From CAXBES01 sp963974915 (GTDB lineage Bacteria > Bacteroidota > Bacteroidia > Flavobacteriales > Flavobacteriaceae): a DNA stretch of 64,000 nucleotides. The position numbers and the translations under genes are program-made. The stretch covers positions 1 to 64,000 of the forward strand of contig CAXBES010000002.1 in NCBI GenBank assembly GCA_963974915.1, written 5' to 3'. The notes beneath the pieces are model-generated. The model did no database searches. It saw nothing but the letters and a program-made list of their open reading frames with translations, and was not told the DNA's origin. Of the stretch, positions 1 to 8,561 are shown one piece after another (the stretch's first letter is position 1; each line of letters opens with the position of its first letter).

Positions 1-337
1 TGTCAGGAGAGGCGACAGCCAATCCTGCTTATAAAGCGGAGCTTTGTCAGGAGAGGCGAAAGCCAACCCTGTTCATAGAACGGAGCTTTGGCAGGAGAGG
101 CGAAAGCCAATCCTGTTCATAGAGCGGAGCTTTGGCAGGAGAGGCGAAAGCCAATCCTGTTCATATAGCGGAGCTTTGTCAGGAGAGGCGATAGCCAATC
201 CTGTTTGTAGAGCGGAGCTTTGTCAGGAGAGGCGATAGCCAATCCTGTTTATAGAGCGGAGCTTTGTCAGGAGAGGCGACAGCCAATCCTGTTTGTAGAG
301 CGGAGCTTTGTCAGGAGAGGCGACAGCCAATCCTGCT
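1..337. repeat. 44-bp tandem repeat array with foldable unit
   Basis: Seven full 44-bp units start at 1, 45, 89, 133, 177, 221 and 265, and a partial eighth starts at 309 and loses similarity near 337. The window begins inside the array, so it may extend to the left. Each unit carries CAGGA-ga-GGC-gaNa-GCC-aa-TCCTG, a stem closed by a four-base loop. The third loop base is the most variable position (c,a,a,a,t,t,c,c over the units), while the GGC/GCC stem never changes. A second short stem around GCGGAGC is perfect only in unit 1 and is disrupted in unit 2. Because 44 is not a multiple of three, each unit shifts frame, so coding is unlikely. There are no unique spacers, so it is not a CRISPR array. 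The function is unknown. Confidence 0.95.
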
Positions 338-409
338 GTGGTCACGAATAAATCAACTGAAATTGAATACGAAGCAGGCTAAGAAAATAGCTTGCTTTTT
401 GTACAATAG

Positions 410-435
410 AAAAGCCCGCCAAAAGGCGGGCTTTT
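410..435. terminator. bidirectional rho-independent terminator
   Basis: AAAAGCCCGCC, then loop aaaa, then GGCGGGCTTTT forms an 11-bp perfect stem whose arms supply U-tracts in both directions. It lies 22 bp beyond the stop codon of the minus-strand metalloprotease gene and so probably ends that transcript. It also separates the gene from the tandem repeat array. Confidence 0.85.
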
Positions 436-456
436 CAACTTAGCAAGTTAGGTTTG

Positions 457-1308
457 TTAGTACAAAGCTCGCAAAGCAGTAATATCATTGGCATTAAACT
501 CGCCACTTGCCCCCGAACTGAAGCAGGCCAGCATAATAGAAGTTGGATCGTAACCTGTTGGCGTTCCGGCAATATGGTTCGCACCCACACCGGCAGTCCC
601 CTCATTTACGTTTTGTCCGCAACTTTGACGACTAAACCAATCGGTATGGCGAAATCCAACCGAATGTCCAATCTCATGAGTGATTACATGTTCATTTACA
701 TTAGTACTGTATCCGGATAATCCGTAGATCTGTACATATTTATTGGGAAGTCCGCCGCTTGGAAAACCGGCACTTCCACCGGCACCACCGGGGTTGTTCA
801 CTGTGTTATTGTAAACTACCATATCTTTACTTTGGTAATTGGTTCCGAAGGTTAATGTAAAACTAATGGATACACCACTAAGTCGGTTGTAATTATTTAC
901 AGCCCATTGCAGTGCGGTTCGCTCCTTACTGGAAAGTGCCTGACTCCCTCCTGTATAACCAATGATAGAGATATTTCTACCCTGACTTACAAGATTATTG
1001 GTACTGTATTGTCTGGAATGGATATCAACGCCTTCCAGTGCCAATAATTCGGCTTCTGTCATAGTGATATCATCTTCGATAAAAATACGTTCTTCGCTGG
1101 TACCATCGGGAAAATGAAAGGTATCGTACCTTACGTGGTTGACATTTAATTCCAGGGATTTCACAATGTCTAACAACCGTTGGGGGACTTCTTTGGTTAA
1201 ATTAGCAGTTTCATTGTTAGTTTCCGGGGATTCTTCGTCTCTTGAACATGAAACAAAGGCAAGACTCAAGGCAAGACAGCCTAATAGTCCAAATTTTAAT
1301 CTTCTCAT
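457..1308 (-). CDS. secreted HEIGH-type zinc metalloprotease lipoprotein (M57-like)
   Basis: A predicted surface or periplasmic zinc protease of 283 aa. Residues 1-20 form a lipoprotein signal peptide ending in the lipobox FVSC, with Cys21 as the lipidation site. Residues 25-110 resemble a propeptide. The catalytic zincin motif HEIGHSVGFRH lies at 211-221, giving three His ligands and the Glu base, and a serine-methionine turn (SIML) follows near 256-260. The HEIGH signature is the one that names the dual-action HEIGH metallopeptidase family (M57). The gene is monocistronic between a strong terminator and a 159-bp AT-rich upstream gap. Family assignment rests on the motif; substrate is unknown. 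Confidence 0.85.
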   Translation of the reverse strand: MRRLKFGLLGCLALSLAFVSCSRDEESPETNNETANLTKEVPQRLLDIVKSLELNVNHVRYDTFHFPDGTSEERIFIEDDITMTEAELLALEGVDIHSRQYSTNNLVSQGRNISIIGYTGGSQALSSKERTALQWAVNNYNRLSGVSISFTLTFGTNYQSKDMVVYNNTVNNPGGAGGSAGFPSGGLPNKYVQIYGLSGYSTNVNEHVITHEIGHSVGFRHTDWFSRQSCGQNVNEGTAGVGANHIAGTPTGYDPTSIMLACFSSGASGEFNANDITALRALY

Positions 1309-1467
1309 AATAAATGATTTAGAATTAGTGAATAAAAAATTAAGTTTGTTAATTCTAAAATTACTAATTATTTATGAGTATTCCGCAAATAATTATCCTT
1401 TTAAATGAGAATTTAACATTAAACAGCTCTTAAAATTGTCAATTTGTTAATTTGAAATAGTAATGTG

Positions 1468-1743
1468 TTATTGGATTTCGGCACTAAGACCTGCATCGAG
1501 AAGCATAGAACATCTGGGTTCCAGTTCACTGTATGCTCCGGTTTTAACAGTACATTTTCCTTTAAAATGAACTATTATTGAACACTGTTCGGCTTGTTCG
1601 GGAGTGTGTTCGCATGCGTAGATAAGCGTATTAATAACGTGATCGAAAGTGTTTACATCATCGTTAAACAATACAATTTCATTCTGGTTACTTTCAAGTT
1701 CGGCAACCGATACTTCCTCTTCTGTCTTCTCTCTGGTACTCAT
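1468..1743 (-). CDS. clpS: ATP-dependent Clp protease adaptor ClpS
   Basis: A small adaptor of 91 aa that delivers N-degron substrates to the ClpA/ClpC unfoldase. The core shows the ClpS signature: LFNDDVNTFDHVI with the N-degron-pocket Asn-Asp pair, then a helix with the HTPEQAE stretch. I chose the internal ATG (MSTREK) because the 13 residues upstream of it are not like the family. It is the last gene of the minus-strand run 6848-1468, 63 bp after prmA. The disordered acidic N-terminal tail of about 20 residues is typical of the family. Confidence 0.92.
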   Translation of the reverse strand: MSTREKTEEEVSVAELESNQNEIVLFNDDVNTFDHVINTLIYACEHTPEQAEQCSIIVHFKGKCTVKTGAYSELEPRCSMLLDAGLSAEIQ

Positions 1744-1806
1744 AACATTCGTAAATTTCAGCAAAGAAATAATAAAAACCAAAAAATAGCCTTAAAAACG
1801 AAGGCT

Positions 1807-2634
1807 TTAGATCCTAAATTTAGCGGCAATCCAATTATTTCTTTCCTTTTTATCAACGAAGGTAAAACCCAACTTATTGCAACAATCTTTAATGATATTC
1901 AAATCTTCTGAGTAAAAACCACTTAAATAAAGTTCACCTTCCTTTGACAAACAATCGCGATAAACACTCATATCGTTTAACAATATATTTCGGTTTATAT
2001 TCGCGATGATCACTTCATAACTTTTTCCTGCAAGTAGGGAGGCGTCACCAAGACGAACTGTAATATTTTTGCAGTTGTTACGTTGTATATTTTCATCTGA
2101 ATTTTCGACACACCATTCGTCAATATCGATCGCATCGAGAGTAGCTGCGCCACGCATTTCGGCTAATATCGCCAAAACCGCTGTTCCGCAACCCATATCC
2201 AATACTGTTTTTCCCTTAAATTCGTTCTCTAGAATATGCTGAAGCATCATATAGGTGGTTTCATGATGCCCTGTTCCAAACGACATTTTAGGTTCTATTA
2301 CGATTTCGTAAGGCACTTTAGTTTGAGGGTGAAATGGTGCTCTTACCACACACTTTCCATCAACTTCAATCGGGTCAAAATTCTTTTCCCACTCGGCATT
2401 CCAATTTACTTGTTCAATTTCGGAAGACTCATACGAAATCGTGAATTCTTCCGAAGCGAGTATCTGAATATCCTCCAACATCGATTCCTTCCATTCTTCC
2501 TTCTGAATATAGGCGGTTACCCCATTTTCAGTTTCTACAAAGCTTTCAAATCCGGCGTAACCCAGTTCGGCAATAAGGATTTCTACTCCGGGTTGAAGTG
2601 GATTTACGGTAAAGGTATATTCTAAATAATTCAT
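1807..2634 (-). CDS. prmA: ribosomal protein L11 methyltransferase PrmA
   Basis: An SAM-dependent methyltransferase that methylates ribosomal protein L11, 275 aa. It has an N-terminal substrate-recognition domain (1-90), a conserved MSFGTGHHETT linker at 117-127, SAM motif I VLDMGCGTAVLA at 144-155 and an NIN motif (IIANINRN) near 212-219. Length is close to the family norm. It lies between tpiA (16 bp upstream) and clpS, a translation and proteostasis pairing that recurs in Flavobacteriaceae. Nothing unusual was seen. Confidence 0.95.
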   Translation of the reverse strand: MNYLEYTFTVNPLQPGVEILIAELGYAGFESFVETENGVTAYIQKEEWKESMLEDIQILASEEFTISYESSEIEQVNWNAEWEKNFDPIEVDGKCVVRAPFHPQTKVPYEIVIEPKMSFGTGHHETTYMMLQHILENEFKGKTVLDMGCGTAVLAILAEMRGAATLDAIDIDEWCVENSDENIQRNNCKNITVRLGDASLLAGKSYEVIIANINRNILLNDMSVYRDCLSKEGELYLSGFYSEDLNIIKDCCNKLGFTFVDKKERNNWIAAKFRI

Positions 2635-2650
2635 AAGTAGAATCGAGTTT

Positions 2651-3418
2651 CTATTGTTTTCCGAAGGAATTAATGATCGCCATAAAACTCTCGGTGTTTA
2701 GGGCCGCGCCCCCAATTAATCCTCCGTCAACATCGGGTTTCCCAAAAATTTCGGAAGCATTTGCAGGTTTTACGCTACCTCCGTACAGAATTGAAACCGA
2801 ATCGGCTATATTTTGATCGTAATTTTCGGCAATGATCTCACGAATATAAGCATGCATTTCCTGAGCTTGCTCCGGACTGGCAGTTTCGCCGGTACCTATT
2901 GCCCAAACAGGTTCGTATGCTAAAATAATATTAGACCAATTCTTATCAGAAATATGAAACAATCCCTGCTCCAATTGTGAGGCAACCGTTTCAAAATGCT
3001 CACCATTATTTCTATCATTGAGCTCCTCACCAAAACAGAATATGACATTCATCTCATTCTCAATCGCCGTATTAACTTTTTCTGCTAATAGTTCATTCGA
3101 TTCATGAAAATATGCCCTGCGTTCGCTATGTCCGAGTATAACCGTCTGCACCCCAACACTTTTAAGCATATCTGCCGAGACCTCTCCCGTAAACGCCCCA
3201 TCCTTAGATTGATGCATATTTTGAGCGATTACTTCAATTGGGTGATCTAAAACCGACTGGAAGGCGTGATAGAGATTTGTAAAGCTGGGTCCCACCATAA
3301 CCGAAACGTTCTCCGGAATGACTTGTTTTTTTAAATCTTTTAAAAGGTTTTCAGTTTCTGAAAGGTTATTATTCATCTTCCAGTTTCCGGCTACGATTTG
3401 TTTTCTATGCACTGTCAT
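2651..3418 (-). CDS. tpiA: triosephosphate isomerase
   Basis: A glycolytic and gluconeogenic enzyme interconverting dihydroxyacetone phosphate and glyceraldehyde 3-phosphate, 255 aa. Lys14 (AGNWKMN), His97 (LGHSERR) and Glu169 (AYEPVWAIGTG) are all present. The phosphate-binding YGGSVKP lies at 212-218. It sits inside a minus-strand cluster, 83 bp downstream of a membrane permease and 16 bp before prmA, so it may have its own start as well as readthrough. A CAAAGGTC (minus-strand GACCTTTG) sequence at 3437-3444 is one base off the Bacteroidota -7 box. Confidence 0.97.
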   Translation of the reverse strand: MTVHRKQIVAGNWKMNNNLSETENLLKDLKKQVIPENVSVMVGPSFTNLYHAFQSVLDHPIEVIAQNMHQSKDGAFTGEVSADMLKSVGVQTVILGHSERRAYFHESNELLAEKVNTAIENEMNVIFCFGEELNDRNNGEHFETVASQLEQGLFHISDKNWSNIILAYEPVWAIGTGETASPEQAQEMHAYIREIIAENYDQNIADSVSILYGGSVKPANASEIFGKPDVDGGLIGGAALNTESFMAIINSFGKQ

Positions 3419-3501
3419 GGTTGTTAAAATTTACTACAAAGGTCTGAATGTTTTTTCTAATTATATAAAGCTTTTCAATTATGTTAACACTCTCCAGCTT
3501 C

Positions 3502-4575
3502 CTAATTATTGATTTTTGGATCCAGCCAACCGTAAATGATATCCACTAGAATGTTAATTACAATAAACAAAGCCGCTATCACGATTACCGCACCCATGAT
3601 AATAGGGAGGTCTAAGGTGTTTAATGCCTCTACAATCTCTTTGCCTAAACCATTCCACCCAAAAATATACTCCACGAATACCGCTCCTGCCAACATAGAA
3701 GCAAACCATCCCGATATCGCTGTAATTACCGGATTTAATGAGTTCTTAAGGGCATGTCTTTTTATTATCTTATAAAATGATAAGCCTTTCGCTTTCGCAG
3801 TTCTTATATAATCCTGATTTAAAACCTCGAGTAGAGAATTCCGCATTAACTGACTCACTACTGCCAACGGACGGATACCCAGAACCACGGCAGGTAGTAT
3901 TATATTCTTCCACTGAATGTACTTTCCCTCGCCAAAATCGTCAACTTCGTATAAACTACCTGTCATATTGAGTCCGGTGAATTCATTCCACACATAACCA
4001 AAAAGCCAGGCAAAGATTATAGCACTAAAAAATGATGGGACGCTCATTCCCAGCGTACTTATTAACTGGATCAACCTATCGATCCATCCATCTTTAAACA
4101 GAACAGAAATAATTCCTAAAACAATTCCCAAAAGCATGGCAATGATTATGGCAGAAACCGCTAAAATTGCAGTATTTGGCAATGTTTCGGCTATTACCGA
4201 GCTCACACTCTTTCCATTCTTCTGAAATGATTCCCGAAGGTATGGTGTCTTGATCACCACGGTCGTTTCATTTATGGTAAATAGGTTTGTAGCTGTATAT
4301 TTTCCTTCTAAAAGATAAGTATAATCGTCAGGGTTGGTACTGTGAAAGGAAATAGGTGACAAATCGTTTATGTAGTATAAGTATTGTGTACTTATAGGTT
4401 TATCGAAACCGTATTTCTTTTTAACGATGGCTATTTGCTCGGCACTTTCATTTTGTCCCAGCATCATTCGTGCTGGATCTCCCGGAAGGATCGTAAATAA
4501 TAAAAAAATAACCGTTACTACTCCAAACAAAGTTATCAAAGCATAGCCTAATTTTTGAAGTATATATCCGGCCAC
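3502..4575 (-). CDS. oligopeptide/dipeptide-type ABC transporter permease (DppB/OppB-like)
   Basis: An inner-membrane permease of 357 aa. A first transmembrane helix at about 10-30 is followed by the family hallmark LPGDPARMMLGQ. A periplasmic segment of about 80 residues comes next, then five further helices. The EAA-like cytoplasmic loop (DYIRTAKAKGLSFYKIIKRHALKN) lies near 250. No second permease, ATPase or binding protein is next to it, so its partners must be encoded elsewhere. It begins 2 bp after the upstream DoxX-DUF6624 gene, indicating co-transcription. The transported substrate cannot be read from the sequence. Confidence 0.9.
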   Translation of the reverse strand: MAGYILQKLGYALITLFGVVTVIFLLFTILPGDPARMMLGQNESAEQIAIVKKKYGFDKPISTQYLYYINDLSPISFHSTNPDDYTYLLEGKYTATNLFTINETTVVIKTPYLRESFQKNGKSVSSVIAETLPNTAILAVSAIIIAMLLGIVLGIISVLFKDGWIDRLIQLISTLGMSVPSFFSAIIFAWLFGYVWNEFTGLNMTGSLYEVDDFGEGKYIQWKNIILPAVVLGIRPLAVVSQLMRNSLLEVLNQDYIRTAKAKGLSFYKIIKRHALKNSLNPVITAISGWFASMLAGAVFVEYIFGWNGLGKEIVEALNTLDLPIIMGAVIVIAALFIVINILVDIIYGWLDPKINN

Positions 4576-4577
4576 GA

Positions 4578-6290
4578 TTATTGTTTTACATCATCAATGT
4601 TAAGCACTTTATAGACAAAATCTTCACCAAAAAGAATTTTTGCATATTCTTCAATCGAATCTTCATAGCCTACTTCGGCTCTGCGCTCATTCACGGTTTC
4701 CGGATCCTGTATAGGCCAAATAAAAGCTCCTCTCTCATCGTCGTATCGCATACCCTGTGTACCATAAATTTGCGGTTTCCCTTCATTCATTAAATACCTG
4801 TCTTCCATCATAGCAACCGCACGCATTGAGATCTCACCGTCTTTTCCAGCTTCTTTAATTATTGGCAGATAAGTTGGAATTTTGTCGGGATTGTGCTGTA
4901 ACACGTACCAGGCTGCCATATTAGTAGATTCCCCAACCATAGATATTCCGGGATAGCCCTTTGTTTTAAATATGTTCTCTACAAATATCATATTCGTACT
5001 GTCTATTACTCGTTGCAAAGCCATATGATCTCCGGTATACTCATCTCGGCTTAGCCCCATCTCTTTGCCCATTTTCTCGAGTTCTTCGGCAGATTCTGCC
5101 TGCATTAATTTTCTAAAACGCTGATCGAGTATAGCGATACTGTCCAGACGTCTCTTCAATTCAAAATCTAAGTTTGGACTTGCATTTTCAAGTGTTTGTA
5201 GCTCCAGGTCCATTGCGTCATTCCAATGTAATTTCTGCTTGATGGTTCCTCTTTGTAACTCTAATATTCCCGGGTTACTTCTAACAATAGTTTTTAAGGT
5301 TGTCTCATCACAGAAATAGAACTGGAAATTGAGCTTATAATCTTCGGCGAGTCCTTCCATCACTTCTTTAGATGAAGCCGAAAGTCCGATGACTTTGTAT
5401 CCCTTTTTCAGGGCTTCATTAGTAATTTCTCTTATATTTCGATAGCCGTCCTTTTCGGTATTACTATAATTATAAGCAATTACGAAAATTATATTCTCTT
5501 CATTCAGAAATTGCTCTGTGTAATCTGTATCATCACGTTCAATAGTAAAGTCGTGGATTGGCGGCTCGTAACCGGCTTGTAGTTCTTTGGTTTTAACTTC
5601 AATAAACTCCCCGTCAACTTTAGGATAATCTCCACTTGTCGTGAATATCTTGTCCTCTCCGTTAACCTTAAATTTCCAATTATACTCGAAAATTGGTTTC
5701 GGTGCATCTTCCGGAATCGACATTCCTTCCGAAATGTTCGCTCCAATCTTATAGGGCCTAAAATCAATTATTGGTAAATGTTGAAGTACGTGATACGTAA
5801 TCGCAAGACAACCTACGAAAGCTGCGAAAACTATAATGCTCCTAACTCCTTTCGAAAAAAGCGGTTTAATATACTTGCTTCCGAAGAAAAGAATAAGAAT
5901 TAAGACTAAGAGAATGATATCCTTCGTAAAAGACTCCCATGGAGTTAATTTGATAGCATCCCCAAAACATCCGCAATCGGTCACTTTATTGAAATACGCC
6001 GAATAGAAGGTTAAAAACGTAAAGAATACGATCATTAACAACAGGCTCCAGAGCGTAAATTTCCTGAAGTAACCAACCAGCAACATGATTCCCAAGAGCA
6101 CTTCAAAGATCACGACAAATATCGCCAATAGAAGGGCGTACGGAACGAGAAATTCGAGATTTAGAACTTCGGGAGCAAAATAATCTTTCAGTTTAAAGGA
6201 AAAACCAACCGGATCGTTTAGTTTTATCAAACCACTAATAATAAAAAGTACTCCAACAAAAATTCTTGAGATGCCTACTAGTATTTTCAT
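4578..6290 (-). CDS. DoxX/MauE-type membrane protein fused to a DUF6624-like C-terminus
   Basis: A protein of 570 aa in three parts. Residues 1-150 form a four-helix DoxX/MauE membrane domain with a conserved TDCGCFGD cysteine motif near 104-111, as in the BT_3928 family. Residues about 190-375 resemble a thioredoxin fold without an obvious CxxC. Residues about 380-570 match the DUF6624 pattern, with AMMEDRYLMNEGKPQIYGTQ and IWPIQDPETVNERRAEVGY. Membrane redox or quinone-linked chemistry is plausible for the first part; the role of the last is unknown. The gene is second in the minus-strand run, 15 bp after DUF1599. Confidence 0.82.
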   Translation of the reverse strand: MKILVGISRIFVGVLFIISGLIKLNDPVGFSFKLKDYFAPEVLNLEFLVPYALLLAIFVVIFEVLLGIMLLVGYFRKFTLWSLLLMIVFFTFLTFYSAYFNKVTDCGCFGDAIKLTPWESFTKDIILLVLILILFFGSKYIKPLFSKGVRSIIVFAAFVGCLAITYHVLQHLPIIDFRPYKIGANISEGMSIPEDAPKPIFEYNWKFKVNGEDKIFTTSGDYPKVDGEFIEVKTKELQAGYEPPIHDFTIERDDTDYTEQFLNEENIIFVIAYNYSNTEKDGYRNIREITNEALKKGYKVIGLSASSKEVMEGLAEDYKLNFQFYFCDETTLKTIVRSNPGILELQRGTIKQKLHWNDAMDLELQTLENASPNLDFELKRRLDSIAILDQRFRKLMQAESAEELEKMGKEMGLSRDEYTGDHMALQRVIDSTNMIFVENIFKTKGYPGISMVGESTNMAAWYVLQHNPDKIPTYLPIIKEAGKDGEISMRAVAMMEDRYLMNEGKPQIYGTQGMRYDDERGAFIWPIQDPETVNERRAEVGYEDSIEEYAKILFGEDFVYKVLNIDDVKQ

Positions 6291-6305
6291 GTAATTAAAA
6301 TTATA

Positions 6306-6848
6306 TTATTCGTTTTCGTTAAGATGTATCATTGCAAAAACCGCATAGTTGATCATGTCTTGATAATTTGCATCAATTCCTTCTGAAACTAACGTTTTTC
6401 CTTGATTATCTTCAATTTGCTTAACTCTTAATAACTTCTGAAGAATGAGATCGGTTAATGAGCTCACTCGCATATCACGCCATGCTTCACCATAATCATG
6501 GTTTTTATCCATCATAAGTTGCTTTGTGATTGCCACTTTTTCATCATACAATTGGGTTGCCTCCTCTAAACTAAGATCGGGTTGCTCCACCACTCCTTTA
6601 TCAAGTTGAATAAGCGCCATAACCGAATAATTGATGATTCCGATGAATTCACTTACCTCCCCTTCGTCAACTTTTCGTTCCTCATTTTGCTGTAAGCCAC
6701 GAATTCGTTGCGCTTTAATAAAAATCTGATCGGTAAGCGACGGGAGTCGGAGAATACGCCAGGCGCTTCCGTAGTCTTTCATTTTGTTGATAAACAGCGC
6801 TCTACAAGTTTCAATTATGTCGTTGTATTGTTTTGAAGTATCGGGCAT
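6306..6848 (-). CDS. DUF1599 protein with two tandem repeats
   Basis: A small soluble protein of 180 aa built from two copies of the same domain. The first (about 10-55) and second (about 105-150) both carry K-x-DYG-x-AWR followed by SLTD and a K-x-x-R helix. This internal duplication is characteristic of DUF1599. The function is not established. It heads the minus-strand cluster and is divergent from folP across only 53 bp, an arrangement I recognise from other Flavobacteriaceae. Confidence 0.88.
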   Translation of the reverse strand: MPDTSKQYNDIIETCRALFINKMKDYGSAWRILRLPSLTDQIFIKAQRIRGLQQNEERKVDEGEVSEFIGIINYSVMALIQLDKGVVEQPDLSLEEATQLYDEKVAITKQLMMDKNHDYGEAWRDMRVSSLTDLILQKLLRVKQIEDNQGKTLVSEGIDANYQDMINYAVFAMIHLNENE

Positions 6849-6901
6849 GTTGATATGTAAGATTTTGCGTAAATTTCGCTTAAATAAATCAATTTAAAAA
6901 A

Positions 6902-7744
6902 TTGCAAACCATCAATTGTAAAGGTACACTCATAGATATGTCGATTAGACGGGTAATGGGCATTATAAATGTTACTCCCGATTCGTTTTATGACGGCGGA
7001 AGAACTTTCGGTTTAAGAGAAATTGTGGCACAGGCTGAAACCATGTTGAGTGCCGGTGCATTTTTTTTAGATATTGGTGGTTACAGCTCACGTCCCGGAG
7101 CTGAAGAAATTACGGTTGACGAAGAAATTAAACGGGTAATTCCCGCAATTGAGGCTATTTCAAAAAATTTTCCTCAAGCGTTGATCTCTATAGACACCTT
7201 TAGAAGTGAAGTTGCGGCGGCGGCGGTACATTCGGGTGCTTGTATTGTAAATGATATTTCTGGGGGTTTGTTAGATGAAAATATGCTTTCAACAGTTGGA
7301 AAACTAAAAGTACCTTACATCTTAATGCATATGCGGGGGACTCCACAGACCATGACACAAAAAACTGATTATGAAAATGTAACTCGGGATGTTCTTTATT
7401 ATTTTTCTGAACGAATCGCTGCTGCGCGTGCCCAGGGAATAAGCGATATTATTGCTGATCCGGGTTTTGGCTTCGCCAAAACCCGACAACAGAGTTTTCA
7501 GCTCCTCAATGATCTCGAGCTTTTTAAGCATCTGGACACCCCTATTCTCGTTGGTGTTTCGCGAAAATCGATGATCTACAAATCACTGGAGATCACACCT
7601 CAGGAAGCCTTAAATGGAACCACCTCATTAAATACGGTTGCACTTTTAAAAGGAGCTTCCATACTGCGTGTTCATGATGTAAAAGAAGCTGTTGAATGTA
7701 TTAAACTATTCGAACTATTGAATGAAAACAAACCAACTACTTAA
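6902..7744 (+). CDS. folP: dihydropteroate synthase (TTG start)
   Basis: A folate-pathway enzyme condensing p-aminobenzoate with hydroxymethyl-dihydropterin pyrophosphate, 280 aa. The pterin-binding signature GIINVTPDSFYDGG follows residue 20. SIDTFRS, an N-D-I-S-GG segment, DPGFGFAK and GVSRKS are all present. I chose the TTG at 6902 because the first 12 residues (QTINCKGTLID) match the usual flavobacterial N-terminus. The next ATG, at 6938, would remove them. It is followed 36 bp later by the diadenylate cyclase gene, which also begins with TTG. Confidence 0.95.
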   Translation: MQTINCKGTLIDMSIRRVMGIINVTPDSFYDGGRTFGLREIVAQAETMLSAGAFFLDIGGYSSRPGAEEITVDEEIKRVIPAIEAISKNFPQALISIDTFRSEVAAAAVHSGACIVNDISGGLLDENMLSTVGKLKVPYILMHMRGTPQTMTQKTDYENVTRDVLYYFSERIAAARAQGISDIIADPGFGFAKTRQQSFQLLNDLELFKHLDTPILVGVSRKSMIYKSLEITPQEALNGTTSLNTVALLKGASILRVHDVKEAVECIKLFELLNENKPTT

Positions 7745-7780
7745 AAATTTTTAATTTACTTTTACAAAAACCAACAGCTT

Positions 7781-8554
7781 TTGGAATTTCTAGACATTAG
7801 AATTATTGATATTGTTGACATTGTACTGGTAGCTTTCCTGCTCTACTACCTTTACAAATTGGTTAAAGGTACTGCTGCGATAAATATCTTTATTGGAATC
7901 GTAATCGTCTACGCAATTTGGAGACTCACAGAACTGCTTCAAATGGAGTTACTGAGTAAGATCCTAGGCGGTTTCTTAGGAGTTGGGATGTTTGCGCTAA
8001 TCGTTGTTTTTCAGCAGGAAATAAGAAGATTTCTACTTATGGTAGGCTCAACTAATGTGAACGCCAGACGGCGATTTTTTAATAAATTTAAGTTACTTTC
8101 CGAAGACAACGCCAACAAAGAATATGTAAAAGCCACCCTCGATGCGTGCAAAAAAATGAGTGACAGTAGAACAGGAGCACTTATTGTATTTCAGAGAAAC
8201 AACAGCTTAGATTTTGTTAAGAATAGTGGTGACGAGATGAATATTAGGCTAAATCAGCCAATCATTGAGAGCATCTTCTTTAAGAATAGTCCGCTACATG
8301 ATGGAGCCACCATTGTAGAAGATGGCACTATAACGGCAACACGGGTTATACTTCCGGTGTCTAACGACCGCAAGATCCCCTTACGATTTGGTCTTCGTCA
8401 TAGGGCTGCTGTTGGTATTACAGAAAAGACAGATGCGGTGTGTTTGGTGGTTTCAGAAGAAAACGGACAAATCTCTTACTTAAAAGATGGGGAGTTTGTA
8501 TTCTTTAAAGATTTTGATGAGCTTAACGAACTATTAACAAAGGATATAAGTTAA
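7781..8554 (+). CDS. dacA: membrane diadenylate cyclase CdaA/DacA (TTG start)
   Basis: Makes the second messenger cyclic di-AMP from two ATP. The protein has 257 aa, with three N-terminal membrane helices (about 12-30, 35-52, 62-80) and a DisA_N catalytic domain. The DGA motif lies at 174-176 (LHDGATIVEDG) and RHR at 206-208 (GLRHRAA). The TTG start gives MEFLD, the family's usual beginning, and no in-frame ATG occurs before residue 55. It lies between folP and a DUF3667 gene 7 bp downstream. No GlmM or CdaR partner lies in the window. Confidence 0.95.
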   Translation: MEFLDIRIIDIVDIVLVAFLLYYLYKLVKGTAAINIFIGIVIVYAIWRLTELLQMELLSKILGGFLGVGMFALIVVFQQEIRRFLLMVGSTNVNARRRFFNKFKLLSEDNANKEYVKATLDACKKMSDSRTGALIVFQRNNSLDFVKNSGDEMNIRLNQPIIESIFFKNSPLHDGATIVEDGTITATRVILPVSNDRKIPLRFGLRHRAAVGITEKTDAVCLVVSEENGQISYLKDGEFVFFKDFDELNELLTKDIS

Positions 8555-8561
8555 AGGCTTT

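Noticed and set aside
44..238. Open frame of 64 codons in the tandem repeats
   Set aside because: The 44-bp unit shifts frame in each copy, so the product has no consistent repeat. It is an accident of the array.
1..337. CRISPR array
   Set aside because: Units are directly adjacent with no unique spacers, and no cas genes are in the window.
454..720. Plus-strand frame opposite the metalloprotease gene
   Set aside because: It is antisense to a gene with a clear zinc motif and signal peptide. It is a shadow.
6902..6937. folP starting at the ATG at 6938
   Set aside because: It would remove the conserved QTINCKGTLID segment. The TTG start was preferred.
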